From positions 1 through 64,000 of the forward strand of contig JBCBSS010000008.1 in assembly GCA_039819065.1 (NCBI GenBank): 64,000 nucleotides of DNA, given 5' to 3'. Of the stretch, positions 54,884-63,564 are shown piece by piece. The notes under the pieces are model-generated. The model was not told the DNA's origin. It did not search any database and worked only from the letters and a program-made list of their open reading frames with translations. The translations under genes and the position numbers were made by a program. This DNA is from JBCBSS01 sp039819065. GTDB lineage: Bacteria; Bacteroidota; Bacteroidia; Cytophagales; Cyclobacteriaceae. Positions within the stretch are counted from its first letter, which is position 1; every line of letters starts with the position of its first letter.

Positions 54884-55243
54884 GTTTTTCCACCCCCTGC
54901 CCCCGCCAGCGGGGGACAGAGCCAGAGCCTGATACATCTATTTATTTCTACTTGTTTCTACGTATTTCCATTTATTTCTTCTTGGTTCTGAATTGCTTCA
55001 CTCCTTCGTCGATACCCGTCCGTCCACTGACGGATCGTAATGACAGGTTATTTCTATTTACTTCTACCTATTTCTAAATACACCTTTCCAACTTCTAACT
55101 TCCAATTTCCAACCTCCAAATACCAACATTAAGCGATTCACTTAATCCGTCGATTACCAATTTACTCTATTGAACCCCGCTGGGTGGCCAAGTACATTTA
55201 CTAGCATTAATCGCCTCTTAACGAGGCTTAAACACTACTAATT

Positions 55244-55609
55244 ATGAGCAACGTGAAACAAGCAGATAGTGTCGTAGATATTTCTTACCTGAAGCAGGTT
55301 TCCGGAGGGGATACTTCACTGATGATGGACATGATCGATCTGTTTTTGGGACAGACGCCTTTACAAATCAGCCAAATGTATCAATGTGTCGATGATGAGA
55401 ACTGGCAAGCGCTCAATAGAATTGCGCACAAAGCCAAATCCTCGTTCGGAGTGATGGGGGTTGAGAGTATAGTGGAGGATATCAAGCACGTTGAGATATG
55501 GGCATCACAACAGATACGTTTAGATGAGATTACTCCACTGATTGATAATATTAACAGGGTCTGTCAGCAGGCTTATACAGAATACGAACGCATTATGGAG
55601 CAGATGTGA
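55244..55609 (+). CDS. Orphan Hpt (histidine phosphotransfer) protein
   Basis: 121 residues, a single helical Hpt domain. The phosphorylation site is His62 in LNRIAHKAKSSFGVMGV, preceded by the LFLGQTPLQISQM helix. It would relay phosphate between a hybrid histidine kinase and a response regulator, but no kinase or regulator is in the window. Confidence 0.92.
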   Translation: MSNVKQADSVVDISYLKQVSGGDTSLMMDMIDLFLGQTPLQISQMYQCVDDENWQALNRIAHKAKSSFGVMGVESIVEDIKHVEIWASQQIRLDEITPLIDNINRVCQQAYTEYERIMEQM

Positions 55610-55768
55610 ATCCGCACAAAATCATGACCTACAGAAGCGTAATCTAGCCGTGAATTTGCACTCAATCCGAGAGACCTATTTATACAATCTGTACTAAGAT
55701 GTTCACATCTTCATTTAACCGAATTAACCTGCCCGACTGGGCTATTCGAATACTTAACCTAACGAATA

Positions 55769-56626
55769 ATGAAAGATCAATTTTACCTGGTGATCAACGC
55801 TGAAGACGTAGTCACCACACCGCTAGACTGGCACTCTCGCCACCTCTACGAATCAAGGACGCCATACCTGGAAGACAACATCAGAAGAAGCATCAGTATG
55901 TTCGAAGGGGTGTGTGATCCAGAGAACATTTTCGTGCTTTGCGACCAGCGAAAAGCGGGGATGTTAATGGGCAGTTTGACAGAACTAAACAAGCGACATA
56001 TCATCCCCTTGCCGGGTTCGAAAGCAAGCGCTTTGAGCATGGCTGCGATATGCGCCAAAGTCAGTCAAAAGGGTGAACAGGCGCAGATGATTTTTACACC
56101 GATCAACACCATTCAACCGGAAAGAACACAGTTCATACAATCGCTTTATCAAGCACTTTTTAATACCTGCTTTCGGCAGATTATTATCGCCTTGGGTGTG
56201 GTAGAAAAACAGGAGGTTTCGACCAATGAACAGTTGGTAATCGATAGTACTGAAAACACCATGACCAAAAAGGTTTGGCAGTTGGTCAAGTCCAAAAATA
56301 TGAGGACAAACAGGCAGTCCACTTCTTTTGAAACCTGGCAAAATTCGCGCATCTATATCGGTCACGCATCGACATTTCTCAATGCCTTTAAGCAACACAA
56401 AAAAGAGGCCTATCAACGGCTTGCTTTGACCAGAAATGTATTCAATACGCCAGACGAACAACGGTACATAAATCGCATGTTATCCTTGCTGAGTTCGGCC
56501 ACTTTTGAGGCCAGTATCTTACCTAAGATCTCCAACCTATTTACGCTACCTATCCATGTAAAACATCATGAATTGGACATTGAAAACATCACCGAAGGGA
56601 TGCTTGAGCTGACTGGTTCAGCATAA
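55769..56626 (+). CDS. Degenerate mannose-1-phosphate guanylyltransferase homologue
   Basis: 285 residues. The order of blocks follows the nucleotidyltransferase fold of mannose-1-phosphate guanylyltransferase. FYLVINAEDVVTTPLDWHSR stands where GGxGTRxWPxSR should be. HIIPLPGSKASALSMAAICA stands for the EPxxRNTAPAIALAA block. FETWQNSRIYIGHASTFLNA stands for the FxWNSGIF block. The glycine-rich nucleotide loop and its Arg are gone, so catalysis is unlikely. No stop or frameshift is present, and the protein seems kept for another role. It lies 160 bp after the Hpt gene. Confidence 0.65.
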   Translation: MKDQFYLVINAEDVVTTPLDWHSRHLYESRTPYLEDNIRRSISMFEGVCDPENIFVLCDQRKAGMLMGSLTELNKRHIIPLPGSKASALSMAAICAKVSQKGEQAQMIFTPINTIQPERTQFIQSLYQALFNTCFRQIIIALGVVEKQEVSTNEQLVIDSTENTMTKKVWQLVKSKNMRTNRQSTSFETWQNSRIYIGHASTFLNAFKQHKKEAYQRLALTRNVFNTPDEQRYINRMLSLLSSATFEASILPKISNLFTLPIHVKHHELDIENITEGMLELTGSA

Positions 56627-57138
56627 AACAATCCAGGCATTTTGGGTCAATTATACTTTGGCAATTGAGTCGATTCTTGATGAGGCAGGAATAGGCTCTT
56701 AGTCCTGAAACAGAATAATATTTTGTTTACTCAATAGGGCTATTTCCAATTGTTTTAAACATATCATCAATTGATGATATGGCATATTTAAATATTTCAT
56801 AATCAACTATTTAAGCTATAGTTATTAAACTGATTTATAAGGGATATTCTAGCTGTTTGACCTCTTCATGATACACTCATTGCCCTTAAAGCAGTGCTTG
56901 AAATACCTTTCTATGGTACTATTCTACCATCAAGATTAGTTATAAAGACCGGCTGTCTAGGTGGTACAATACAAGCATTTTACGCTCTTCCACGAGCGCT
57001 TCAATTTTAGGTCTCCCCTATTCTGGCTTCCAGGAAAATGGCTGTAAACAAGGTGGTTTGACATCATAAGCTTAACCGATGTAATGGCATTGATAAAACT
57101 TTGAATTAACTTAAAGTTTTAGAGTAACTCCAAAGCTT
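56627..57138. other. 512-bp spacer
   Basis: No gene is seen. The only feature noted is the perfect 20-bp palindrome ATATCATCAATTGATGATAT at 56761-56780, which matches the ATCAATTGAT module of the repeat mosaics. Confidence 0.65.
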
Positions 57139-59571
57139 ATGAATCTGAAGAAAGGCTACTCCTTTTTTGCGGCTATTGCCTTCGTTTTTCTAGTCGCTTG
57201 TGAAGACCAAAAAGAGGAACAAAAACCATCACCTTCCCTGTATTCCCAGACACGCGAATTAACCAGTCTGAGTGGTAAAGGTTCCTACCGTGATGCCCCT
57301 TATGTCACGGCCGGAAATAGGGTCTATATGGTGGGTCATCAGAACGGAAGTTTCCCTGATTTGGGCTGGCACGTGAAAGGCGAAATGGGTGGTATCTGGA
57401 ACCATCCCATCAAGCTTATGGATGGCGTTACCGGCTATGTAATGGACAAGAAATCTGGCCACGGATATTGCCTCGATCAGGCTGATGCTTTCATCAATTA
57501 TACCATGGCCAACCAGCACGATCAGGAGATCGAACCGTTGGATTTAAGGGTGAGTAGAATACAGTTTGTACCCGATGACAAAGAGGGGCTGGTGATCGAA
57601 TATTTGTTCCGCAATCTATCGGTGAAAGACACCCTCAATCTCCAGTTTGATTTCTCCGGATTGGTAGACCTTCGACCGGTCTGGTTGGGAGAAAGAACCG
57701 ACATGATTGACTCTACGGATGTAGTCGCATATGATGAGACATTGAGTGCGTTCGCTGCCCAAGATCAGGGCAATGAATGGCATTGTATTTTCGGTTCGAG
57801 TACGGCATCGATCAACCAGTATGCGGGCGAAAATGCTTGCGACGCTCCTCGCATTGGCAAGGGCGTAGCGGCCACACTTTCTTACGATCTAACGGTGAGA
57901 CCAGACGGTGCTTCTAAGCTTACATTCTACATCGCCGGATCATATGAATCCAAGCCACAAGCCGCAGCTACTTACAAGGATCTTAAGGACAATTACTACA
58001 GCTACTTCGTGGATAAGAAGGCACACTATGACGCCATTCTAGAACGGTCTAATTTGGTGATACCGGATAAGAAATTGGAAGAGATGTATACCTGGACAAA
58101 GTATGCTACCGAGTGGCTGGTTCGTGAGGTGCCCGGTCAGGGACGAGGCATCAGCGCAGGTATCCCTGACTACCCCTGGTGGTTCGGTGCAGACATAGCC
58201 TATACGGTGCAGGGTGTTCTGCCGATAGGTGACCACCAGTTAGCCATGGACGCCATTAATCAACTCTATGAATTTTCGGAAAGCGCTAACGGGAACGGGC
58301 GCATCGTACACGAGGTATCGACCAATGGTGCGGTGTTTAACCCCGGCAATGTCAATGAAACACCTAGCATCATTCTAGCCAGCTGGAACATATACGAATG
58401 GACGGGTGATAAGACTTTTCTGAACAGGGCCTACGAGATGGCCAAGAAGGGGATTGACTGGTTGGAGTCTGTGGATGAAGACCAGAATGGTTATCCTGAT
58501 GGGCATGGTATGATGGAAATACAGGGTATGGATTCCGAGATGGTCGATGTAGTGGTTTACACCCAGCAGGCATATGAGGTAGCGGCCAGCATGGCGGCAG
58601 AACTCGGTGATACAGAAAACGAAAAGCTTTATGCTGACAAGGCTAAAGTGCTAAAGGACAAAATCAATTCGGACTGGTGGGTGGATGGTGCCAATTCGTT
58701 TGCTGACTTCCGGGCCGACAAAACCAAAGCCATGTCATTGCTCGATGATGCCATCATCCGAGCCGACACACTGAATAAGCCTTGGGCAGTAGAAGAGCTC
58801 AACAACACCAAACGCCAACTCGACTCCTCCCCTAGTGAAAGCGCAGGACATGCATTCTACCATAATTGGGTGGTCAATACACCTATGGAAATGGGCATTG
58901 CGGATACGGATAAAGCCATGAAGGCATTAGAAACAGGCAGAAAGTTCACCAACCGATTTGGCGTATATGTGACTGGTATCGACAGGGATGAAAACTTCGA
59001 TGAGTCTTTTGCCGCTTCTAAGCGCAAGCAAGAATTCAACTATGTGGGTGCAGTGATGACTTTGCCGACGGGCGTCCAGGCTGTGGCTGAAAGCCGTTAT
59101 GGTGAAACGGATCGCGCTTTAGAATACCTGAAGTACCTCTCCAACTCCTTTGGCTATGCTACACCAGGCACCATGTATGAAGTATCGCCTGACTATGGTA
59201 TGTTGGTGCAGGCATGGAATATCTACAGTGTCGCTAAGCCTATCGTTGGCTTCTTCTTCGGTATCCAACCGCAGGCGCACAAACAGATGATTCTGCTAAA
59301 ACCTAGAATGCCATCAGAATGGAATGAAGGCGAACTGTCCAATGTGCAGGTGGGAGATAATGCGGTCAGCGTGTCTTATTCATCTTCAGCCGAAAGCACC
59401 AAGTACACGGTCAGCCAAACCAAAGGCGAATGGAACATCAAGGTCAATCTCAAATACAGAGATGGCGCTACTTATCTGGTCAATGGTCAGGAGACGGCTG
59501 GGGAAATCATAGATGGACAATGGGTCGTAGAACTAAGTGGAGAGCAGAATATAATCGAGGTGAATAAATAG
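57139..59571 (+). CDS. Lipoprotein glycoside hydrolase of the six-hairpin (alpha/alpha) class
   Basis: 810 residues. The signal segment ends in LVACE (lipobox). An N-terminal beta-sandwich (about 40-290) precedes an (alpha/alpha)6 domain (about 310-710), with WWFGADIAYTVQGVLPIGD, NGRIVHEVSTNGAVFNPG, DGHGMMEIQGMDSEMVDV and YGMLVQAWNIYSVAKPIVGF. A C-terminal beta domain (about 715-810) follows. Proteins of this layout are often annotated as glycogen-debranching or amylo-alpha-1,6-glucosidase-like. The acidic catalytic pair cannot be fixed from sequence alone. Substrate unknown; no SusC/SusD pair is near. Confidence 0.82.
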   Translation: MNLKKGYSFFAAIAFVFLVACEDQKEEQKPSPSLYSQTRELTSLSGKGSYRDAPYVTAGNRVYMVGHQNGSFPDLGWHVKGEMGGIWNHPIKLMDGVTGYVMDKKSGHGYCLDQADAFINYTMANQHDQEIEPLDLRVSRIQFVPDDKEGLVIEYLFRNLSVKDTLNLQFDFSGLVDLRPVWLGERTDMIDSTDVVAYDETLSAFAAQDQGNEWHCIFGSSTASINQYAGENACDAPRIGKGVAATLSYDLTVRPDGASKLTFYIAGSYESKPQAAATYKDLKDNYYSYFVDKKAHYDAILERSNLVIPDKKLEEMYTWTKYATEWLVREVPGQGRGISAGIPDYPWWFGADIAYTVQGVLPIGDHQLAMDAINQLYEFSESANGNGRIVHEVSTNGAVFNPGNVNETPSIILASWNIYEWTGDKTFLNRAYEMAKKGIDWLESVDEDQNGYPDGHGMMEIQGMDSEMVDVVVYTQQAYEVAASMAAELGDTENEKLYADKAKVLKDKINSDWWVDGANSFADFRADKTKAMSLLDDAIIRADTLNKPWAVEELNNTKRQLDSSPSESAGHAFYHNWVVNTPMEMGIADTDKAMKALETGRKFTNRFGVYVTGIDRDENFDESFAASKRKQEFNYVGAVMTLPTGVQAVAESRYGETDRALEYLKYLSNSFGYATPGTMYEVSPDYGMLVQAWNIYSVAKPIVGFFFGIQPQAHKQMILLKPRMPSEWNEGELSNVQVGDNAVSVSYSSSAESTKYTVSQTKGEWNIKVNLKYRDGATYLVNGQETAGEIIDGQWVVELSGEQNIIEVNK

Positions 59572-59609
59572 TCACTTGCGAATAGAAACCCTTAACGAAG
59601 TATTGATCG

Positions 59610-60002
59610 GTGAACATCTATTTTCTAATCGCTGGTATTCTCTTTTTCGTACTGGGGCTTGCGCATTCTATACTGGGTGAATATCTCATTTTTAGGTATA
59701 GAAGGAATAAGGGCAGTATTGTACCAACAAAAGTGAGTGAAGGATTAAAAGGAGGTCACCTGCGCATCATTTGGGCAACATGGCATGTGGCTTCAGTCGT
59801 TGGTTGGTGTGTAGGGGCACTGGTAACGAAAATAGCCGTAGAACAAAGTAAGCTGGATGTAGAATTTGTTGATTTTGCGGTTAAAGCAATTGTAGTTACA
59901 GCATTCGCTTCTTCCCTATTAGTCTTGATCGGCACTAAAGGAAAACATCCGGGATGGGTGGTTCTCTTATTGATAAGTATATTGCTCGTTATTGGAAAGT
60001 AG
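59610..60002 (+). CDS. Small integral membrane protein
   Basis: 130 residues from a GTG start, with four hydrophobic segments (about 3-20, 52-72, 85-107 and 112-129). The first has HSILGEYLIFRYRR after it. The layout is common in Bacteroidota proteins without assigned function. It stands 38 bp after the glycoside hydrolase stop and may share its transcript. Confidence 0.72.
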   Translation: MNIYFLIAGILFFVLGLAHSILGEYLIFRYRRNKGSIVPTKVSEGLKGGHLRIIWATWHVASVVGWCVGALVTKIAVEQSKLDVEFVDFAVKAIVVTAFASSLLVLIGTKGKHPGWVVLLLISILLVIGK

Positions 60003-60079
60003 TAGGTCATAGAGAAGATAACTATGTCCGAGATCAGAGCCACTATCTTCGCTGGCGGTACCGAAAGCTCCTCTTGAGG

Positions 60080-60173
60080 GTCATTTCGATCCCGATGGCT
60101 ATCGGGAGAGAAATCTATCTTACTAATAGTCGTGCCTTCGGTGGAGAGGGATTTCTCCTAACGTCGAAATGAC
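60080..60173. repeat. Diverged TCATTTCGA inverted-repeat element
   Basis: The ends GTCATTTCGA and TCGAAATGAC are inverse complements, with AGAAATCT and GGATTTCTCC as inner arms. An extra inner palindrome CCCGATGGCTATCGGG lies at about 60091-60106. Confidence 0.8.
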
Positions 60174-60290
60174 AGCCTTTTAAAACTGTATATCTTTGAT
60201 CAGTCGTAAGCACTCCTTATGGATAACGCTTATCCGTATAAGTAAGCGTAAAGCATTAAATTCAATCATTAACTCATCAGAAGCATAACA

Positions 60291-60824
60291 ATGAAATTCA
60301 ACTTAGCAGCATCAATTGACATTCTAGAAAGGACGCCTTCTGTCCTGAATACACTCTTATCAGGTCTGTCCGAAGATTGGACTATGCACAATGAAGGGCC
60401 AGAAACATGGAGTCCTTACGATGTAATGGGGCATTTGATCCACGGCGAGCAAACCGACTGGATCCCTCGCACGGAAATCATTCTCAGCGACAGCGAAGAC
60501 AAACGCTTTACGCCTTTTGATCGATTCGCTCAGTTTGAGGCCAGCAAAGGCAAGTCGCTACAGGATTTACTCTCAGAATTTGAGCATTTAAGAGGAGAAA
60601 ACATTGCCAAGCTTAAAGCTTTCAACTTGACTGAAGAAGATTTGATCAAAACCGGTACGCACCCAGCCTTTGGGGATATCACGTTGAAAGATATGCTATC
60701 AGCCTGGACAGTGCATGATTTGGGGCACATCGTTCAGATATCAAGGGTGATGGCCAAGCAGTACATTGAAGAAGTGGGCCCATGGACCCAATATCTGGCT
60801 GTGCTTAACCCCAAGGCAACGTGA
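60291..60824 (+). CDS. DinB-family protein
   Basis: 177 residues, a four-helix bundle. The metal-site histidines are visible in PYDVMGHLIHGEQTDW and VHDLGHIVQISRVM. Members resemble bacillithiol/mycothiol-dependent transferases. The specific reaction here is unknown. Confidence 0.9.
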   Translation: MKFNLAASIDILERTPSVLNTLLSGLSEDWTMHNEGPETWSPYDVMGHLIHGEQTDWIPRTEIILSDSEDKRFTPFDRFAQFEASKGKSLQDLLSEFEHLRGENIAKLKAFNLTEEDLIKTGTHPAFGDITLKDMLSAWTVHDLGHIVQISRVMAKQYIEEVGPWTQYLAVLNPKAT

Positions 60825-61424
60825 TCACCCGGTGAGGCTTTGGTGACAACACCAAAGCCGGCGGGAAATGACCATTACAGTCATTCAGAAGGAATCTTAT
60901 TGGCTATGGAACAAGACAGAACATCTCCGAAAATTGAACATAGCCGCAGTGCCATTCAGTTGAATATCAAGTCCTGTATGGTCGTATGTACCTGCTAATA
61001 AGTTTCTTTCAGAATGACTTCTGTGAGAATTAAGTAATGCTCTCTTTGGGTTCCTTTCTGGTAAACCTGAAGTGAAAATACATGAGGTGTTGGGTGTGAA
61101 GTGCATTGTAAGTCATTCTATTTCTTACCCACCCCCACCCCTCCCTAATTTTAGGGAGGGGAAAAGTCTGACAAGTCAGACTTGGGGAGGGTAATTCTGA
61201 GATAGGAAAGGTTAGCACGATCGAATGAAACAGCTGGAATGTACCTAAACCCCAAGCCTACAGGATACTTCAGGATACTCTAGCTGTGGCATTTCCCTAT
61301 GTTCAAAGGTCGGCTGATCGTACAGATATTCTATTGACAGCAGTATGGTAAAATCTAACTTGCATTATCTTCGAATTTGTGCGAATCAGTAAATAGAACT
61401 GACTTTTAACTTTTTTAACTATAC
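60825..61424. repeat. 600-bp spacer with hairpins
   Basis: No gene. It holds GGCTTTGGTG...CACCAAAGCC (60836-60859), a TTCAGAAGGAATCTTATTGG module (about 60884-60903) and its inverse (about 60995-61020). Two back-to-back perfect hairpins follow, CCCCTCCCTAA-TT-TTAGGGAGGGG (61138-61161) and AAGTCTGAC-AA-GTCAGACTT (61164-61183). The remainder (61200-61424) shows nothing recognisable. Confidence 0.75.
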
Positions 61425-62813
61425 ATGAGTGACCAAAGTAGCGCTGCAACTGGCGAATTTGAACGAGAACCTATACCTGACTCACAACTAAAAGGTTGGA
61501 AAAGCTTTCTAGGCATGTATGCCGGAGAGCATGCAGCCGGTACTGAATTCATGATCGGCCCTTTATTCCTTACGGCCGGTGTCAGTGCCTTCGACCTCAT
61601 AGCAGGACTTTTTGTGGGTAATCTATTGGCTGTACTGAGCTGGCGCTATGTGTGCGCTACTGTCTCTACGGAAGTACGGCTTACCCTATATTATAAGCTT
61701 GAGAAAATATGTGGTAAAAATCTGGTAACCATTTACAATCTGGCCAATGGCATACTCTTTTGTTTTCTGGCCGGAAGTATGATCACCGTATCGGCAACAG
61801 CAGTTGGTATCCCTTTCAATATGAAAATGCCAGGTTTGAACGATACTTTACCGAACGGGCCTTTGTGGATCATCATTGTAATCGCCATAGGTGCGGTGAT
61901 ATCCCTGGTGGCTGCCAAAGGGTACAATGCCGTTTCCCGCTTTGCCAATATTGCTTCACCGTGGATGGTATTGGTCTTTGTGGCTTGTGGTCTTGTGGCA
62001 TTGAGGCAATTGAATGTATCTTCATTTGGAGAGTTTTGGGCTATTTGGGGAGAAGGTGGTGAGCCATTCCCCGGACAGATCAAATACACATTCTGGCACG
62101 TCGTCTTTTTTTCATGGTTTTGTAACGCAGCGATGCACATTGGTATGGCTGATATGAGTGTCTTTCGCTATGCCAAGAAAGCTTCTTCAGGCTGGATGAC
62201 GGCGGCCGGCATGTATATCGGTCACTACTTGGCCTGGATATGTGCTGCCCTACTCTATGCCGTCTTTCTACAATCTCCTGAGGCAGTAGCCATGCTGGCC
62301 AATGGTGAGGCGCCACCGGTATCTCCTGGCCCTATGGCTTATAATGCGGTGGGCATAGCAGGTATCATTGTCGTTATTGTAGCAGGCTGGACTACTGCCA
62401 ATCCGACCATTTACCGTGCAGGTCTGGCTTTCCAGGCCATCGCACCCAAGATGTCCACGTTTGCTATCACTATTGTGGCAGGAACGCTGGCCACCATTGC
62501 GGGTATCTTCCCAGCCTTTGCCATGCAGTTGCTTGGTTTTGTAGCCACCTACGGCTTCATCCTCGCCCCTATCGGTGCTGTCATTGTATTTGACCACTAC
62601 TTCTCCAGGAAGGCCGGACTTACTACTGATTATGCCGAAAAAAGGGGAAGTAATTTCAATATTGCCGTTCTTTTAGCGTGGGTGTTGAGTATAGGTACAT
62701 TCTACGCTATATCAGAATTGAATGGCATCTTTCTTTCCTTTCTCACACTACCGGCATGGATAGCTTGTGGTGTTTTATTCTTGTTATTAAGCAAACTCAC
62801 ACAAAGAGCATGA
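61425..62813 (+). CDS. NCS1-type cytosine/purine permease family protein
   Basis: 462 residues with about twelve hydrophobic segments and a polar N-terminus of about 35 residues. Marks are GEHAAGTEFMIGPLFLTAGV at the start of the membrane part, SLVAAKGYNAVSRFANIASP, and GWTTANPTIYRAGLAFQAIA in the middle. NCS1 carriers import nucleobases or related compounds with Na+ or H+. The substrate cannot be told. Its stop overlaps the start of the next gene (ATGA). Confidence 0.88.
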   Translation: MSDQSSAATGEFEREPIPDSQLKGWKSFLGMYAGEHAAGTEFMIGPLFLTAGVSAFDLIAGLFVGNLLAVLSWRYVCATVSTEVRLTLYYKLEKICGKNLVTIYNLANGILFCFLAGSMITVSATAVGIPFNMKMPGLNDTLPNGPLWIIIVIAIGAVISLVAAKGYNAVSRFANIASPWMVLVFVACGLVALRQLNVSSFGEFWAIWGEGGEPFPGQIKYTFWHVVFFSWFCNAAMHIGMADMSVFRYAKKASSGWMTAAGMYIGHYLAWICAALLYAVFLQSPEAVAMLANGEAPPVSPGPMAYNAVGIAGIIVVIVAGWTTANPTIYRAGLAFQAIAPKMSTFAITIVAGTLATIAGIFPAFAMQLLGFVATYGFILAPIGAVIVFDHYFSRKAGLTTDYAEKRGSNFNIAVLLAWVLSIGTFYAISELNGIFLSFLTLPAWIACGVLFLLLSKLTQRA

Positions 62814-62986
62814 GCAAGATATTTAAATTCATCGGCCTCGCAGGACTGATCTTGACCATTGTCCCAAGCTTCCTTTATCTCACCGGCTCCACAACTTTGG
62901 ACAGCCACAAACAGGTTATGCTCATCGGTACAGTGCTTTGGTTCATCTCTGCCCCTATTGCGCTGAAGAAGAAAGAGAATAGTTAG
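62810..62986 (+). CDS. Small membrane protein coupled to the NCS1 permease
   Basis: 58 residues from ATG 62810, which overlaps the permease stop by 4 bp. Two hydrophobic segments (about 5-23 and 35-50) and a KKKENS tail. The overlap indicates translational coupling, so it is probably a subunit or helper of the permease; no family recognised. Confidence 0.75.
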   Translation: MSKIFKFIGLAGLILTIVPSFLYLTGSTTLDSHKQVMLIGTVLWFISAPIALKKKENS

Positions 62987-63564
62987 ATGATTTGATTATT
63001 TGATAGTCTGATGATGTGATGTGTTGATGATGTAGCGATGGACTGATGATTTGCAGATATGCTTTTGCCTACTGTTGTTTGTCAACTGCTCACACGCGCT
63101 AGCGCGAAAGTTACTTTCGTGCATTCATGTTTCGGTGCATATAATCAATTGATGATATGCCATCTGGTTAAGTCATACTTACCTTCCAATAAGTTTCTTT
63201 CAGAAGGACATGGCATGAACACAATTCTCACTTTATCAACTGGATTGCTTCGTTCCTCGCAATGACAGCCAGAAGTCAAGTCTTTAGTCTAAAGTCTTTC
63301 TTCTTATGTCTTATCTCTTATGTCTGACAAACAGATTCCCAAGTCTCTCCTAACGCGTCGGTGCTTGTCCTTCTACTGACGGATCGCAAGGGAATGACGC
63401 CTAAACTCGATTCGTGATTCATCCACTGGATTGCTTCATCGCTGCTTGTCCGTCCACTGACGGGCGCAATGACATCCAGTATCTATTTCTACTTATTTCC
63501 AGCCTAAGCCTGCCTTACCGGTAAGGGTGACTTCTTCCGTACTTTGTGAGATTTGTAAAGGCAC
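62987..63564. repeat. Intergenic repeat mosaic
   Basis: No gene. It has a GATGATTTGATTATTTG tract (about 62988-63055), a CTAGCGCGAAAGTTACTTTCG hairpin with ATATAATCAATTGATGATAT (about 63098-63160), CCAATAAGTTTCTTTCAGAAG (about 63185-63205), two inverse GGATTGCTTC...GCAATGACA copies (about 63240-63273 and 63425-63475) and the inverse heptamer tract (about 63280-63325). Confidence 0.8.

Larger units (their letters stand above)
54376..55243. repeat. 868-bp repeat mosaic downstream of the KAP gene
   Basis: No gene. It holds a TTTCTGAAGGAATCTTATTGGA module (about 54402-54424), ATATGATCAATTGATGATAT (about 54451-54470), three covarying hairpins (54472, 54592, 54850), an inverse ATGATCAATTGAT module and TTGCTGCTCAGAAGGACA (about 54643-54713), an inverse GGAACGAATCC repeat (54777-54823), TCTATTTATTTCTACTT pieces and an inverse ATTGCTTC...GTAATGACAG copy (54988-55045). 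Confidence 0.8.
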
